Assembly (NCBI RefSeq): GCF_004212635.1
Contig: NZ_PSRT01000041.1
Location: 1 to 60,776, forward strand
DNA from: Bradyrhizobium genosp. SA-3
GTDB lineage: Bacteria > Pseudomonadota > Alphaproteobacteria > Rhizobiales > Xanthobacteraceae
Length of the DNA stretch: 60,776 bases
Direction of reading: 5' to 3'
The notes beneath the pieces are model-generated. The model ran no database searches. It was not told the origin of the DNA and saw only the letters and a list, made by a program, of their open reading frames with translations. Of this stretch, positions 17,574 through 26,901 are shown one piece after another. Position numbers and translations under genes: made by a program. Numbering within the stretch: the first letter of the stretch is position 1; every line of letters begins with the position of its first letter.

Positions 17574-18283
17574 GGCGTTTCCCCTGTGGATGATTGCGCA
17601 TTGGGTAAAACCGCCGGCCCGCGGCCATTTCGACGGCAGTGCTCCTCCGGGGATCAATTTTTCATGCGGGCCTTTCTTGGATGAACCCGGCAGATATCAA
17701 TTATATCAGACATAGGGATGCGCAGGAGATGCGGACAGCCACCACCTGCAAGTCAAATAGGACCGGATGGATTGGGAAGCGGCCACGCTGCATTGCGGCA
17801 ATCTTGCGCCGACGAACCCCGCCTGAACCACTGACGGCGCGAAGCGACGCAATAAATGACATCACTTCAAATGGCATCACTTCGGCTTGCGTCGTCAGGC
17901 GAGATGGCGAGCGAAGGTCCAGGACCGCTTCGGGTCAAAACCGGCGGTCTGGACCGGTGCAAGCCGCTTCCTGTCTACTCGACGGCCGCCGCTTGGACGC
18001 GCATCGAGCTAGGCAGCATCGGGCCAATAAGCCCAATAAGCGAAGTCGGTGTAGAGCTCGATGACCGAAATCAAATCGCCTCTGACGCCCGAGTGAACAG
18101 ATTGGGCCGCCAGCTTACAGCCTATTCGTTGGGGAGTTGAAGGCGCCTTTGACCGGCCGTCGCTGGATTGTCGGGTGCCGGTGACTCCAGGTCGAAGAGG
18201 GAGTAGCTTCGCGTATAGGAAGCCCCAATGCCGGCGGAACAAGGCCGGATCGGGACGCATCCGGCGGACAGCCCCATGGGATA
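17574..18283. other. 710-base gene-free region with a degenerate repeat
   Basis: No open frame here shows family features. The part 17917-18033 is a degenerate copy of a repeat also present at 28498-28615. The rest probably holds promoters for the flanking divergent genes (the TRAP protein and the Crp/Fnr regulator), but I could not place them. Confidence 0.4.
17917..18033. repeat. Degenerate dispersed repeat (CATCGAGCTAGGCAG type)
   Basis: Contains CCGCTTCGGGTCAAAACCGG, then GTCTAC and GCATCGAGCTAGGCAG followed by ATCGGGCC. The same order with scattered differences occurs at 28498-28615, and the GTCCGCTTCGGGTCAAA core recurs at 34277. It looks like a decayed interspersed element. Confidence 0.6.
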
Positions 18284-19081
18284 GTGTTCAAAAGTGCGCT
18301 GAGTGGTGCCGACCGCGAGCAGACGGTGCGGGTCCAGAACCGTCTGCTGGGCGGTCTTGCGCCGGCGTCCTTTGAGCGGCTTCGTCCCTTCCTGCAGCCC
18401 GTTGCACTCAAGCGCCGGGCAATTCTTCAGGACTACCACCATCCCATCGAGCATATCTACTTCATCGAACGCGGCGTCGCCTCGCTGCTGGTGCGAACGC
18501 AGCGTGATGGTCCAGTCGGAATCGCCATGGTTGGACGGCTCGGTTTTGTCGGAGTGGCGGCGGCGCTCGGTATGCAGCGCTCACCCAATCGCTGCCTGAT
18601 GTCGGTCCCCGGTTATGCATTGCGCATCGCGGTGCCGGACCTAAGCAGGGCCGCGCACAGATCCCCGGACATCCAGCAGCAGCTGTTCAGCTATATCCAC
18701 GCGCTGTTGGTCCAGAATGCCCAGACAACGCTTTGCAGCGCCCGCCACAGCCTGCAGGAACGGCTGAGCCGCTGGCTGCTGCTCGCAGCCGACCGTCTGG
18801 ACGACCGGATCATCCCCGTGACGCACGACATGCTGTCAGTCATTCTCGGTGTGCGACGCGCCAGCATCACGACGACGCTTGCGGAACTGGAACAGTCCGG
18901 CGGGCTCATCAGGCAGCGAGGTGGCATCGACGTGTGCGATCACGCCGCCCTCGAGCTTAGAACATGCGAATGCTATCAGATCATAGCGTCGGAATACCGG
19001 TACCTAAATCGCAGCGGCCTGCACGAGCACCGCATTTCCGCGGACGCCGACCTTATGCGCGCCTGCCTTTGCTGCGTCTGA
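18284..19081 (+). CDS. Crp/Fnr family transcriptional regulator
   Basis: A 265-residue regulator. An N-terminal cyclic-nucleotide-binding-like beta roll (about residues 25-130, IEHIYFIERGVASLLV) is followed by a dimerisation helix and a Crp-type helix-turn-helix near residues 180-205 (THDMLSVILGVRRASITTTL). It lacks the N-terminal cysteine cluster of Fnr. It begins at a GTG. The C-terminus carries extra cysteines (CEC and a terminal CLCC). It is 220 bases upstream of the ABC importer and quinoprotein genes and might control them. The effector is unknown. Confidence 0.85.
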   Translation: MFKSALSGADREQTVRVQNRLLGGLAPASFERLRPFLQPVALKRRAILQDYHHPIEHIYFIERGVASLLVRTQRDGPVGIAMVGRLGFVGVAAALGMQRSPNRCLMSVPGYALRIAVPDLSRAAHRSPDIQQQLFSYIHALLVQNAQTTLCSARHSLQERLSRWLLLAADRLDDRIIPVTHDMLSVILGVRRASITTTLAELEQSGGLIRQRGGIDVCDHAALELRTCECYQIIASEYRYLNRSGLHEHRISADADLMRACLCCV

Positions 19082-19303
19082 CGCAGCCATCCAAACAGCT
19101 TGCTTCCGGCCAGCGCCGCGCGACTTCCTCCGCTGTCAATCCTTGTACGGCAGCGTACCGAGTGACCGGCTTTAGTAGAAAGGCCGGTCCGGTCCTCAAA
19201 GCTATAGTGACGCCAGCGATAACAATATCCAGGGCGGAGCTAGACTGATCCCTCATCTGGATGAGCCTTTCTCCAACTGGCGATATCCGCAGGAGGAGTC
19301 CAG

Positions 19304-20647
19304 ATGAGCACGGGCAATTTTTTGCGCGTCACGCGACGTCGTTTCCTGACACAAACTGGTCTTATCCTTGCCGCCGCTTCGGTGCCGTCCCTTGCTGCCC
19401 CATTCGTTTCCCGTGCGCTTGCCGACACCAAATCCATCTCCATCGTACAGTGGAGCCATTTCGTCCCGGAGTACGACAAGTGGTTCGATACGTTCGCAAA
19501 GGACTGGGGAGAGAAGAACCACGTCGAGGTCACTGTAGATCACATCCCGGTCGGCAACGTCGCCGCGCGTGCGGCCGCCGAAGCCTCCGCACAATCGGGC
19601 CACGATCTGTTCGGCTGGAACGGCGCAGGCGGCGCGCACCTCTACCGCAAATTCCTCATCGACGTGACGAGCCTCGTCGAGGCGACCGAGAAAAAGTACG
19701 GCAAGGTCAGCACGATCGGCCGGCAGATCGGTTATAATCAGGACGACAAGACCTGGTCTGCATTCCCCGATTTCTACATCAATTTCCCGGCCATGTATCG
19801 CAAGAGCATGTGGGACGAGATCGGGATGAAGCCGGACACGTGGGACAACGTGCGTATCGGCGGCGCCAAGCTGAAAGCCAAGGGCCATCCGGTCGGCATT
19901 TCGCTCGGACACAGCAACGACCCGAACACGACCTGGCGCGGCCTGCTCTGGAGCTTTGGCGGCGCGCTGCAGGACGCCGACGGCAAGAACGTCGTGCTCA
20001 ACAGCAAGGAGACGATCGAAGCCGTCAAGTTCGTCACCGCGCTGTACAAGGAGGCGATGACGTCCGAAGTGCTGTCGTGGGACGACTCCAGCAACAATCG
20101 CTATCTTGTTTCGGGCATCGGCTCGCTGATCGTCAACCCGATCTCCGCCTATCGGACGTTCCAGAAGGCAAACAAGAAGGGCGCCGACGACACGTTCGTG
20201 ATGGCTCCGCCAAGGGGGCCGGTACGCCAGATCATGGGCGGCGCTTCCGAATTCTACGGCATCTGGAAGTTCGCCAAGAACAAGGAAGGCGCAATCGAGT
20301 TCCTCAAATACTACGCCGATCATTGGCCGGAGGCGTTCAAGGCGAGCGAAGGCTACAATAACCCCTGCTTCGCCAATCTGGTGCCGAAGCCGATGCCGAT
20401 CCTCTCGAACGATCCGACTTCGACGCCATCAGACAAATTAGCGGTGCTACAGGAGTCCGAGCAGTGGTCGGCCTCCCCGGGATATCCCGGCCCGTCCTGG
20501 CCCGCCGTCGACGAGGTCTATAACGACTTCGTTATCTGCGACATGATGGCAAAGGCGGCGAGCGGTCAGATGTCCGCCGAGGACTCGGTCAAATGGGCGC
20601 ACCAACAGTCTGATGCCATTTTCAAGAAGTGGCACGAGAAAGCCTGA
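19304..20647 (+). CDS. ABC transporter extracellular solute-binding protein (family 1)
   Basis: A 447-residue periplasmic binding protein of the MalE/UgpB type. It starts with a twin-arginine signal (TRRRFLTQTG) and a cleavage region near APFVSRALA. Blocks such as GHDLFGWNGAGGAHLYRKF, then SAFPDFYINFPAMYRKSMW and MGGASEFYGIWKFAKNKEG are typical of CUT1-family sugar binders. A GGAGGAG ribosome site precedes the ATG. It is the first gene of a complete importer (binding protein, ATPase, two permeases). Likely ligands are sugars or polyols, but specificity cannot be read from sequence. Confidence 0.9.
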   Translation: MSTGNFLRVTRRRFLTQTGLILAAASVPSLAAPFVSRALADTKSISIVQWSHFVPEYDKWFDTFAKDWGEKNHVEVTVDHIPVGNVAARAAAEASAQSGHDLFGWNGAGGAHLYRKFLIDVTSLVEATEKKYGKVSTIGRQIGYNQDDKTWSAFPDFYINFPAMYRKSMWDEIGMKPDTWDNVRIGGAKLKAKGHPVGISLGHSNDPNTTWRGLLWSFGGALQDADGKNVVLNSKETIEAVKFVTALYKEAMTSEVLSWDDSSNNRYLVSGIGSLIVNPISAYRTFQKANKKGADDTFVMAPPRGPVRQIMGGASEFYGIWKFAKNKEGAIEFLKYYADHWPEAFKASEGYNNPCFANLVPKPMPILSNDPTSTPSDKLAVLQESEQWSASPGYPGPSWPAVDEVYNDFVICDMMAKAASGQMSAEDSVKWAHQQSDAIFKKWHEKA

Positions 20648-20778
20648 AGCCGTGTCCGGACGCAGCCCTCCTTTGCGCGCTCCGGCAGCCGGCCACGTTG
20701 CAGCTCATGGGCAAACACGATTGGCGCCCTGCCCAGCGATTGGCAGCAGAGCGCCATGCATGAGCTCCGGGAGGATCG

Positions 20779-21807
20779 ATGGCAGCCGTATTGACCAGGG
20801 ATATCGTCAAGAAGTTCGGCGAGATTAACGCCGTCAACGGCATCTCGCTGAGGGTGCCGGATGGCGAGTTCATGGTGCTGCTCGGCCCCTCGGGCTGCGG
20901 CAAGACGACGTTCCTCCGCATCATCTGCGGCCTCGAGCAACAGACCAGCGGCGACCTCCTGATCGGCGGCAATGTCGTCAACGACATCCCGCCCCGCGCC
21001 CGCGGCATTGCGATGATGTTCCAGAGCTACGGCCTTTATCCGCACTATACGGTACGTAATAACATTGCCTTTCCGCTGCGCACGCAGCGCATGCCCTCCC
21101 AGGACATCCAAAACAAGGTCGAGTGGGCCTCGCAGTTGCTCGGCATCGGCCATCTTCTCGACCGGCGGCCACGCCAGCTCTCAGGCGGCGAGCGCCAGCG
21201 TGTGGCGCTTGCGCGCGCGCTCGTTCGCGAACCGACCGCGCTTCTGCTCGACGAGCCGCTGTCCAATCTGGATGCCAAACTCCGTACCTCGGCCCGCCAG
21301 GAGATCAAGAACTTTCAGCAGCGCGTTGGCCTCACCACCATTTACGTGACCCACGACCAGATCGAAGCGATGGGCATGGGCGACCGTATCGCGGTCATCG
21401 ATCATGGAAGGGTTCGGCAAGTGGGAACGCCAACCGATATCTATGAAGATCCTGCCGACCTTTTTGTCGCAACCTTTGTCGGCGCGCCGCCGATGAACAT
21501 CGTCACCCGCAATGACGGCGGCTATCTCGGATTCCGGCCGGAGAATTTCTTGCCCAGGGACATGATTGAAGACGGAGGCGCGACCGAATTTCTGTTTCGC
21601 GTCGACCGTTCGGAATATCTCGGGTCCGAGCGCATTGTTTACGGCGTGATGGATGGCTTTGACTCGAAGCAGCCGATCACGGCGAAGTTGCCGCCAGCCC
21701 ACGTCGCCGAAGGAAGCATTCGGCCCGGAGAGTGGCATCCATTCGCCGTGAAGAACAGCGCGCTGCGCCATTTCGACGCCAACGGCAATCGTCGCACTCG
21801 CCACTGA
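20779..21807 (+). CDS. ABC transporter ATP-binding protein (MalK/UgpC type)
   Basis: A 342-residue ATPase. Walker A is GPSGCGKTT (near residue 38), Q-loop MMFQSYGLYPH, signature LSGGERQRVALARA, Walker B ALLLDEPLSNLDAKLR and H-loop TIYVTHDQIEAM. A C-terminal TOBE-like regulatory region of about 100 residues follows and is somewhat shorter than in MalK. It sits 131 bases after the binding protein and 15 bases before the first permease, in one operon. A GGGAGGAT ribosome site precedes the ATG. Confidence 0.93.
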   Translation: MAAVLTRDIVKKFGEINAVNGISLRVPDGEFMVLLGPSGCGKTTFLRIICGLEQQTSGDLLIGGNVVNDIPPRARGIAMMFQSYGLYPHYTVRNNIAFPLRTQRMPSQDIQNKVEWASQLLGIGHLLDRRPRQLSGGERQRVALARALVREPTALLLDEPLSNLDAKLRTSARQEIKNFQQRVGLTTIYVTHDQIEAMGMGDRIAVIDHGRVRQVGTPTDIYEDPADLFVATFVGAPPMNIVTRNDGGYLGFRPENFLPRDMIEDGGATEFLFRVDRSEYLGSERIVYGVMDGFDSKQPITAKLPPAHVAEGSIRPGEWHPFAVKNSALRHFDANGNRRTRH

Positions 21808-21822
21808 ACCGGGGATTCGCCG

Positions 21823-22752
21823 ATGGCTGTCATCGCAGAGCCTGTTGCCAAGCCGATTTCGCGCTTTCACTTCGTCCTCGACCGTCGCGAGGTACTCGAA
21901 ACAATCTTGGTCGCGCCGGCGATCCTCTACGTCTTGCTATTGGTCGGCCTGCCGCTCCTGCTCGCGGTCTATTACTCGCTCAGCGCCTATACCATCTACA
22001 ACCCAACTTGGAAGTTCGTCGGCCTGGCGAATTTCGAGCAGATCCTGCAAAATCCGAATTTCCTCGACACGTTGCGCAACACCTTCATCTTTACATTCGG
22101 GTCGCAATTGCTCGGCCTCGTGCTCGGAAAGTTCGGCGCCTTCCTGCTGTTGCAGCCCTTCCCTGGCCGCAAGATCGTGCGAGCGCTAATCATCCTGCCT
22201 TTTGCGGTACCGGTCGCGCTCGCCACGATCGCCTGGCAGTGGATGTTCGATTCGCTCTACAGCGTGATCAACTGGACCCTGATTGCGGCTGGCATCCTTA
22301 CTCGCGAAGAGGCGCCGAACTGGCTCGGCAATCCGTACCTTGCGATGCTGTGCATTGTCATTATCAACGCTTGGCGCTTCTTTCCATTTGCCATCGTGAT
22401 TTTCCTCGCCGGCATCACTGCGGTTCCGCAGGACGTGATCGACGCCGCGACGGTCGATGGTGCAGGCTTTTGGCGCCGCAACTACCAGATCATCCTGCCG
22501 ATGATCCTGCCGATCATGGCCATCGGCCTGATCTTCGGCATCGTGTTCACGTTCACTGATCTTTCCATCGTCTTCCTGCTGACCCAGGGCGGCCCCGGTG
22601 GCGCAACCTCGGTGCTGGGCTTTGAAGGCTTTCAGACCGGTATTGCTTCCGGCGACGTGGCGCACGGCGCCGCGATCTCGCTGTTCATGCTGCCGGTGCT
22701 GCTAGTCGTGGTGATCTTCATGCTTCGCTTTATTCGTCGCCGGGAGATTTGA
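21823..22752 (+). CDS. ABC transporter permease (MalF type)
   Basis: A 309-residue inner-membrane permease with about six transmembrane helices, beginning near residue 25 (VLLLVGLPLLLAVYYSL). The coupling motif EAA-like loop is DVIDAATVDGAGFWRRNYQI. NPTWKFVGLANFEQIL is the usual periplasmic entry segment of CUT1 permeases. It forms the membrane channel with the following permease, with which it is separated by a single base. Confidence 0.93.
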   Translation: MAVIAEPVAKPISRFHFVLDRREVLETILVAPAILYVLLLVGLPLLLAVYYSLSAYTIYNPTWKFVGLANFEQILQNPNFLDTLRNTFIFTFGSQLLGLVLGKFGAFLLLQPFPGRKIVRALIILPFAVPVALATIAWQWMFDSLYSVINWTLIAAGILTREEAPNWLGNPYLAMLCIVIINAWRFFPFAIVIFLAGITAVPQDVIDAATVDGAGFWRRNYQIILPMILPIMAIGLIFGIVFTFTDLSIVFLLTQGGPGGATSVLGFEGFQTGIASGDVAHGAAISLFMLPVLLVVVIFMLRFIRRREI

Positions 22753-22753
22753 C

Positions 22754-23599
22754 ATGTCGGAGCCTTTTGCTCGCTCGCTCCGCGAAACCGGGTTTTTCCT
22801 CGCCGTCGCATTCTTCGTTATCCTGGCCGCGTTTCCGTTCTATTGGATGGTGATCACGGCGTTCAAGCAGAACAGTGACCTTTACAACGTCACCAACATC
22901 CCGTTCTGGTTCAACGAGCCGCCGACGCTGGAGCACATCAAGTACCTGTTCGAGGAAACCCTGTTCGCGCGCTGGCTGTTGAACTCGCTGATCGTCGGCG
23001 TCTGCGTTACCGCGATCACCTTGGTCACCGCGGTTCCGGCCGGTTACAGCCTGGCCCGCATGACCAGTCGCAAGGGCGAAGCGCTCGGAATCATGATCTT
23101 CCTGACCTACCTGGTGCCGCCGACATTGTTGTTCCTGCCGCTGTCCCGGATCATCGCCGAACTCGGACTGCAAAACTCGATGTGGTCGCTGGTGCTGGTC
23201 TACCCGACCTTCACGATCCCGTTCTGCTCCTGGCTGCTGATGGGGTTCTTCAAGGCGCTCCCGGTCGAGATCGAGGAAGCCGCAATCGTCGACGGCTGCA
23301 GCCTGTTTGGCGCCTTCATCAAGATGGCGATCCCGCTGTCGGTGCCGGCGATCCTGACGGTGGTGATCTTTACGTTCACTCTGACCTTGCAGGAATTCGT
23401 CTACGCGCTGACCTTCATCTCGTCGTCCGACCAAAAGCCGATCACGCTGGGCGTCTCGACCGACCTGATCCGGGGCGACGTGTTCTTCTGGGGCGAGATC
23501 ATGGCGGGCGCTTTGATTGCCGCCATCCCCGTAGCCATCGCCTACAATATCTTCCTCGATCGCTTCATCGCCGGCATCACCGGGGGCGCTGTCAAATAG
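22754..23599 (+). CDS. ABC transporter permease (MalG type)
   Basis: A 281-residue permease with six predicted helices. The EAA loop reads EIEEAAIVDGCSLFGAFIKM, and the N-terminal FPFYWMVITAFKQNSDLY is characteristic of the MalG side of CUT1 importers. It is the last gene of the importer operon. A 400-base gap separates it from the quinoprotein module on the same strand. Confidence 0.93.
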   Translation: MSEPFARSLRETGFFLAVAFFVILAAFPFYWMVITAFKQNSDLYNVTNIPFWFNEPPTLEHIKYLFEETLFARWLLNSLIVGVCVTAITLVTAVPAGYSLARMTSRKGEALGIMIFLTYLVPPTLLFLPLSRIIAELGLQNSMWSLVLVYPTFTIPFCSWLLMGFFKALPVEIEEAAIVDGCSLFGAFIKMAIPLSVPAILTVVIFTFTLTLQEFVYALTFISSSDQKPITLGVSTDLIRGDVFFWGEIMAGALIAAIPVAIAYNIFLDRFIAGITGGAVK

Positions 23600-24002
23600 C
23601 CATCGTGCTGCTTCTGGCAAGGGGGTGAACCAGGCTCCTGTGCGCCGCCTTCTTGGACCCGCGCCTCGGCCGCCGTGCCGGACGCCGCGAGAACAGAGAG
23701 TCGCATCCACTGTTCGGACATCATCCGACGTTGGCGATGTGTCGGCTCAGACCAGAATGTACGTTCGGACAGTCTGGCTGCCAAATTACATCGCTTGCGC
23801 TTGTACAACTTTGAGCGTTGAATTCATCGTGATGCTACGGCGCTGCTGAACGAATACATTCGGCCGCAGCGATCACCGTCTGGTGTCTGCACCCCTCGCC
23901 GAGGTCAGGAGACGATCTGCACGGATGACGCAGCTTCTGCAAGAGGGCCGCAGCAGACTGCATGTTGGATGTAGTTCCCGCGATACAAAGGGAGGCAGAA
24001 CA
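23600..24002 (+). other. 403-base region upstream of the quinoprotein module
   Basis: No gene is recognised. The frame open from 23883 into the quinoprotein is treated as non-coding because the signal peptide and GGGAGGCAG ribosome site point to a start at 24003. It presumably contains the module promoter. No clear palindrome or lanthanide-related site was identified. Confidence 0.4.
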
Positions 24003-25736
24003 ATGACAGTCAGTACAAGGCACCTTACCTATGTTGCCGCACTGGCCGCTATGCTTGCACCACCAGCTTGGGCGATCGCGCCGTCAGAGATCAATTCCGC
24101 TCGCATCGAGGCGGCCGAGCAGAACCCAGGTGATTGGCTGACCTATCACGGCGGCTATAAATCGTATCACTACAGCGGGCTCGATCAAATCAATGCGAGC
24201 AATGTAAAGAATCTCGAAGTCGCCTGGATCCATATGCCCGGACGTTCCACGCGGGGTCTGCAGTCGATGCCGCTCGTTGCTGACGGCGTGCTCTACTATT
24301 CGGGTTCCTATAGCCGCGTCTATGCGCTCGACGGGGCGACCGGAAAGATGATCTGGTCGCACTTTCCGGCGCTCGACGAGGAACTCGTCGCGATGCAGAC
24401 GCACTCACCGTACAACCGCGGTGTCGCGCTCGGCGATGGCAAGGTCTTCGTTGGCACCGTCGACGGGCATCTCATCGCGCTCGACATGAAAACCGGCAAG
24501 GAGGTGTGGAACACGCAGCTGGTCGACTCCAAGAAGCTCACGGTCGGCTTCACGGGTGCGCCGCTGGTGGTGAAGGACACCGTCATCATCGGCAGCCAGG
24601 GCGGCGAATGGACCTCGCGCGGTCCGCTGTTCGGAGTCGATATCAAGACGGGCAAGAAGAAATGGGAATTCTTCACCGTCGCCGGCACCGAGGAAGCCAA
24701 GGCCACCTGGGGTAGTGATTCCTGGCGCACCGGCGGGGGTGGCGCATGGATGCCCGGCACCTACGATCCTGAAACCAACACCATCTGGTGGGGAACGGCC
24801 AATCCTGCACCGCTTTACGACTGGTCCGGCGCGGACTGGAAGAACAGCGGACCGCGGCCAGGCACCAACCTCTACACAACTTCGGTCATCGCGCTCGATC
24901 CCGACACCGGCAAGCTGAAATTCTATCATCAGGAGCTGCCCCATGATGCATGGGATTTCGACTCGGCAGTCGGTGAGTTCGTGATGATCGACCGCGACGG
25001 CCGCAAACTCGTCGTGCATCCGAACAAGGGTGGTTTTGTGTTCGTCTACGACCGCGCCGATGGGAAGGTGCAGAACGTGTGGCGGATCGCGAAAAATATC
25101 AATTTCGTCAAGGATATCGATCCGAAAACCGGCGAACTGATCGGTCGGCGCGACTTGACTCTCGGGAAAGCGAGCGAGCCGCTGTGTCCGGCGATTGCCG
25201 GCGGCGTCAGCTGGAACTCGGGCGCCTACAGCCCGAAGACAGGCCTGTGGTACAAGCTCGCCCAGGAATGGTGCATGGATGTGGACGTGATAAAGACCAC
25301 GCCAATCACCGAGCCGATGGCGCAGCTCAATATCGGCGCGAATTTCAAGCTCGTTCCGCCGCCGGACGGAGCGGCGCGCGGTCATCTTGATGCACGTGAT
25401 CCCGTGACTGGTGCGAAGAAATGGGAGGTCAATTTCGACGAGCCTCCGCTGGCGAGCGTGCTTGCGACAGCCGGCAATCTGGTGTTCGTGCCTGACTCGC
25501 GTGGTGTGCTACGCGCCTACAATGCGGAGACCGGACAGGAACTGTGGTCGCATTTCAATGGCGTCGGTCACAATGGCGGCATCATCAGCTACAGCGCCGG
25601 CGACAAGCAATACATCGCAGTGCCGGCCGGTTGGGGCGGCATGGTGGCGGACGAGTTCCCGGCCCTTTTCGGCGAACCCTTTACGAGCATGCCGAAGGAT
25701 GCCGGTGCGCTCGTTGTCTTCACGCTGAAGCAATAA
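24003..25736 (+). CDS. PQQ-dependent alcohol dehydrogenase, lanthanide-type (XoxF-like)
   Basis: A 577-residue periplasmic quinoprotein with a signal peptide cut near PAWA (residue 24) and beta-propeller repeats. The likely catalytic base is Asp318 in PHDAWDFD. Asp320, two residues later, is the extra aspartate that marks lanthanide-dependent enzymes; calcium MxaF has Ala there. Other expected metal ligands are Glu202 (SQGGEWTSRG) and Asn267 (WWGTANPAP). At the vicinal-cysteine site before the NRG motif it has Thr133-His134, so the ring disulfide of methanol dehydrogenases is missing. A c-type cytochrome and a XoxJ-like gene follow. Its substrate may be a larger alcohol rather than methanol. 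Confidence 0.88.
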   Translation: MTVSTRHLTYVAALAAMLAPPAWAIAPSEINSARIEAAEQNPGDWLTYHGGYKSYHYSGLDQINASNVKNLEVAWIHMPGRSTRGLQSMPLVADGVLYYSGSYSRVYALDGATGKMIWSHFPALDEELVAMQTHSPYNRGVALGDGKVFVGTVDGHLIALDMKTGKEVWNTQLVDSKKLTVGFTGAPLVVKDTVIIGSQGGEWTSRGPLFGVDIKTGKKKWEFFTVAGTEEAKATWGSDSWRTGGGGAWMPGTYDPETNTIWWGTANPAPLYDWSGADWKNSGPRPGTNLYTTSVIALDPDTGKLKFYHQELPHDAWDFDSAVGEFVMIDRDGRKLVVHPNKGGFVFVYDRADGKVQNVWRIAKNINFVKDIDPKTGELIGRRDLTLGKASEPLCPAIAGGVSWNSGAYSPKTGLWYKLAQEWCMDVDVIKTTPITEPMAQLNIGANFKLVPPPDGAARGHLDARDPVTGAKKWEVNFDEPPLASVLATAGNLVFVPDSRGVLRAYNAETGQELWSHFNGVGHNGGIISYSAGDKQYIAVPAGWGGMVADEFPALFGEPFTSMPKDAGALVVFTLKQ

Positions 25737-25786
25737 GAATGGTGAGGAGAGCCAGGGTGCAGTCGCCCCCTGCCTCTCCGGTCCGG

Positions 25787-26128
25787 ATGCCAATGTTGAA
25801 GTCGATTCTTCTCATCGCCGGCATTGCGTTGTCATTGCCCTTCGGCCTCTCCGCGCAGCAGAGCCAGGCTCCCAAGCAGGATCAATCGGCCCGCGAAACC
25901 GATATCGAGGGCGGGACGATGTTCGCGACCTCGTGTGGCTTCTGTCACGAGAACGGCGGCCGCGCCGCCGGCAAAGGGCCGAAGCTCGCGGGTACGGCGC
26001 GCAGCGACGATTTTATCGTGGAGCGGATCAAGAAGGGTAAACCCGGAGCCATGCCCGCCTTCGGAGGCGCCTTTTCGGAGAGCCAGATCATGGCGATCCT
26101 GGCCTACATCCGAAGTCTGGAAGAATGA
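25787..26128 (+). CDS. Small c-type cytochrome (XoxG-like electron acceptor)
   Basis: A 113-residue secreted monohaem cytochrome. A signal peptide (MLKSILLIAGIALSLPFGLSA) is followed by the haem site CGFCH and a probable Met ligand in GKPGAMPAFGG, in the usual class I order. The start may be ATG 25787 or 25793, and neither has a strong ribosome site. It sits between the quinoprotein and the XoxJ-like gene, with 50 bases upstream and a 4-base overlap downstream. It probably takes electrons from the quinoprotein. Confidence 0.85.
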   Translation: MPMLKSILLIAGIALSLPFGLSAQQSQAPKQDQSARETDIEGGTMFATSCGFCHENGGRAAGKGPKLAGTARSDDFIVERIKKGKPGAMPAFGGAFSESQIMAILAYIRSLEE

Positions 26129-26901
26129 GGCCGGAGATGCGCCAAGCCGTTTTCGTAAGCCTTTTGATCCTGCTCGGAGCCACCGGTGCCGGCGCGCGCT
26201 CGCTGGAGGCGATTCGTACACGCGGGGCGCTCACGCTTTGCGCACACCCCAATGCGTTGCCGTTTGCCAGCAAGCGCGATGTCGCCCCCGGATTCCAGGT
26301 CGAGATCGCCCGTGAACTGGCGAAGCAGTTGAAGGTCGCCCTGGAGCAGCACTGGGTAGTCAACAGCTTTCAGTACCGCCGCGCGGACTGCGACGTCATC
26401 ATGGATGCGATCGCGAACCCCGCGGCGCTGGCGGAGGTGGGATTGCGCATGTCGCGGCCCTATCAGCGCAGCGGGGTCGCGTTGGCCGTCCGGGCCGACT
26501 CTGGCGCGGCGTCACTGGCGGATTTGAGGCCTGGTCAGCGCGTCGGGGTGCAGGTCGGCTCGATCGCCTCCATGACACTCAGCAAGCGAGGCGTCCAAAC
26601 CTCACCGTTTGTCTTCGAAGATGAAATCATGGACGCGCTTGCCAAGAACGAGATCGACGCCGCGGCGGTTACACCCGCCGCAATTGGTTGGTTCAACCAA
26701 GTTCATCCCGATGCGCACGTGCGCCACATTCCTGCTTTCGAAGACGATCCCGACTTGAACTGGAATGTCGCTGTTGGGATGCTCAGCCCAGACGAGAAGC
26801 TCAGGCAAGGACTCGACGCAGCCCTTGAAGCATTGCTCGCCGATGGCACCCTCGCGCGGATCTACGCGCATTACAATGTCGAATTGCGGTCGCCAAAATG
26901 A
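26125..26901 (+). CDS. Quinoprotein-associated periplasmic solute-binding protein (XoxJ/MoxJ-like)
   Basis: A 258-residue periplasmic family-3 binding-protein fold with an N-terminal signal peptide. ALTLCAHPNALPFASK and PGFQVEIARELAKQL near the N-terminus, and VGVQVGSIASMTLSKRG in the second lobe, match the proteins encoded beside methanol-dehydrogenase-type quinoproteins. XoxJ is thought to help activate or assemble the dehydrogenase rather than transport. The start overlaps the cytochrome stop as ATGA. An amino-acid ABC binding protein is the alternative, but no permease is adjacent. Confidence 0.8.
   Translation: MRPEMRQAVFVSLLILLGATGAGARSLEAIRTRGALTLCAHPNALPFASKRDVAPGFQVEIARELAKQLKVALEQHWVVNSFQYRRADCDVIMDAIANPAALAEVGLRMSRPYQRSGVALAVRADSGAASLADLRPGQRVGVQVGSIASMTLSKRGVQTSPFVFEDEIMDALAKNEIDAAAVTPAAIGWFNQVHPDAHVRHIPAFEDDPDLNWNVAVGMLSPDEKLRQGLDAALEALLADGTLARIYAHYNVELRSPK

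Noticed and set aside
19053..19256. 67-codon minus-strand frame between the Crp/Fnr gene and the ABC binding-protein gene
   Set aside because: It shows some protein-like pattern but has no ribosome site, overlaps the Crp/Fnr 3' end and matches no family I could name.
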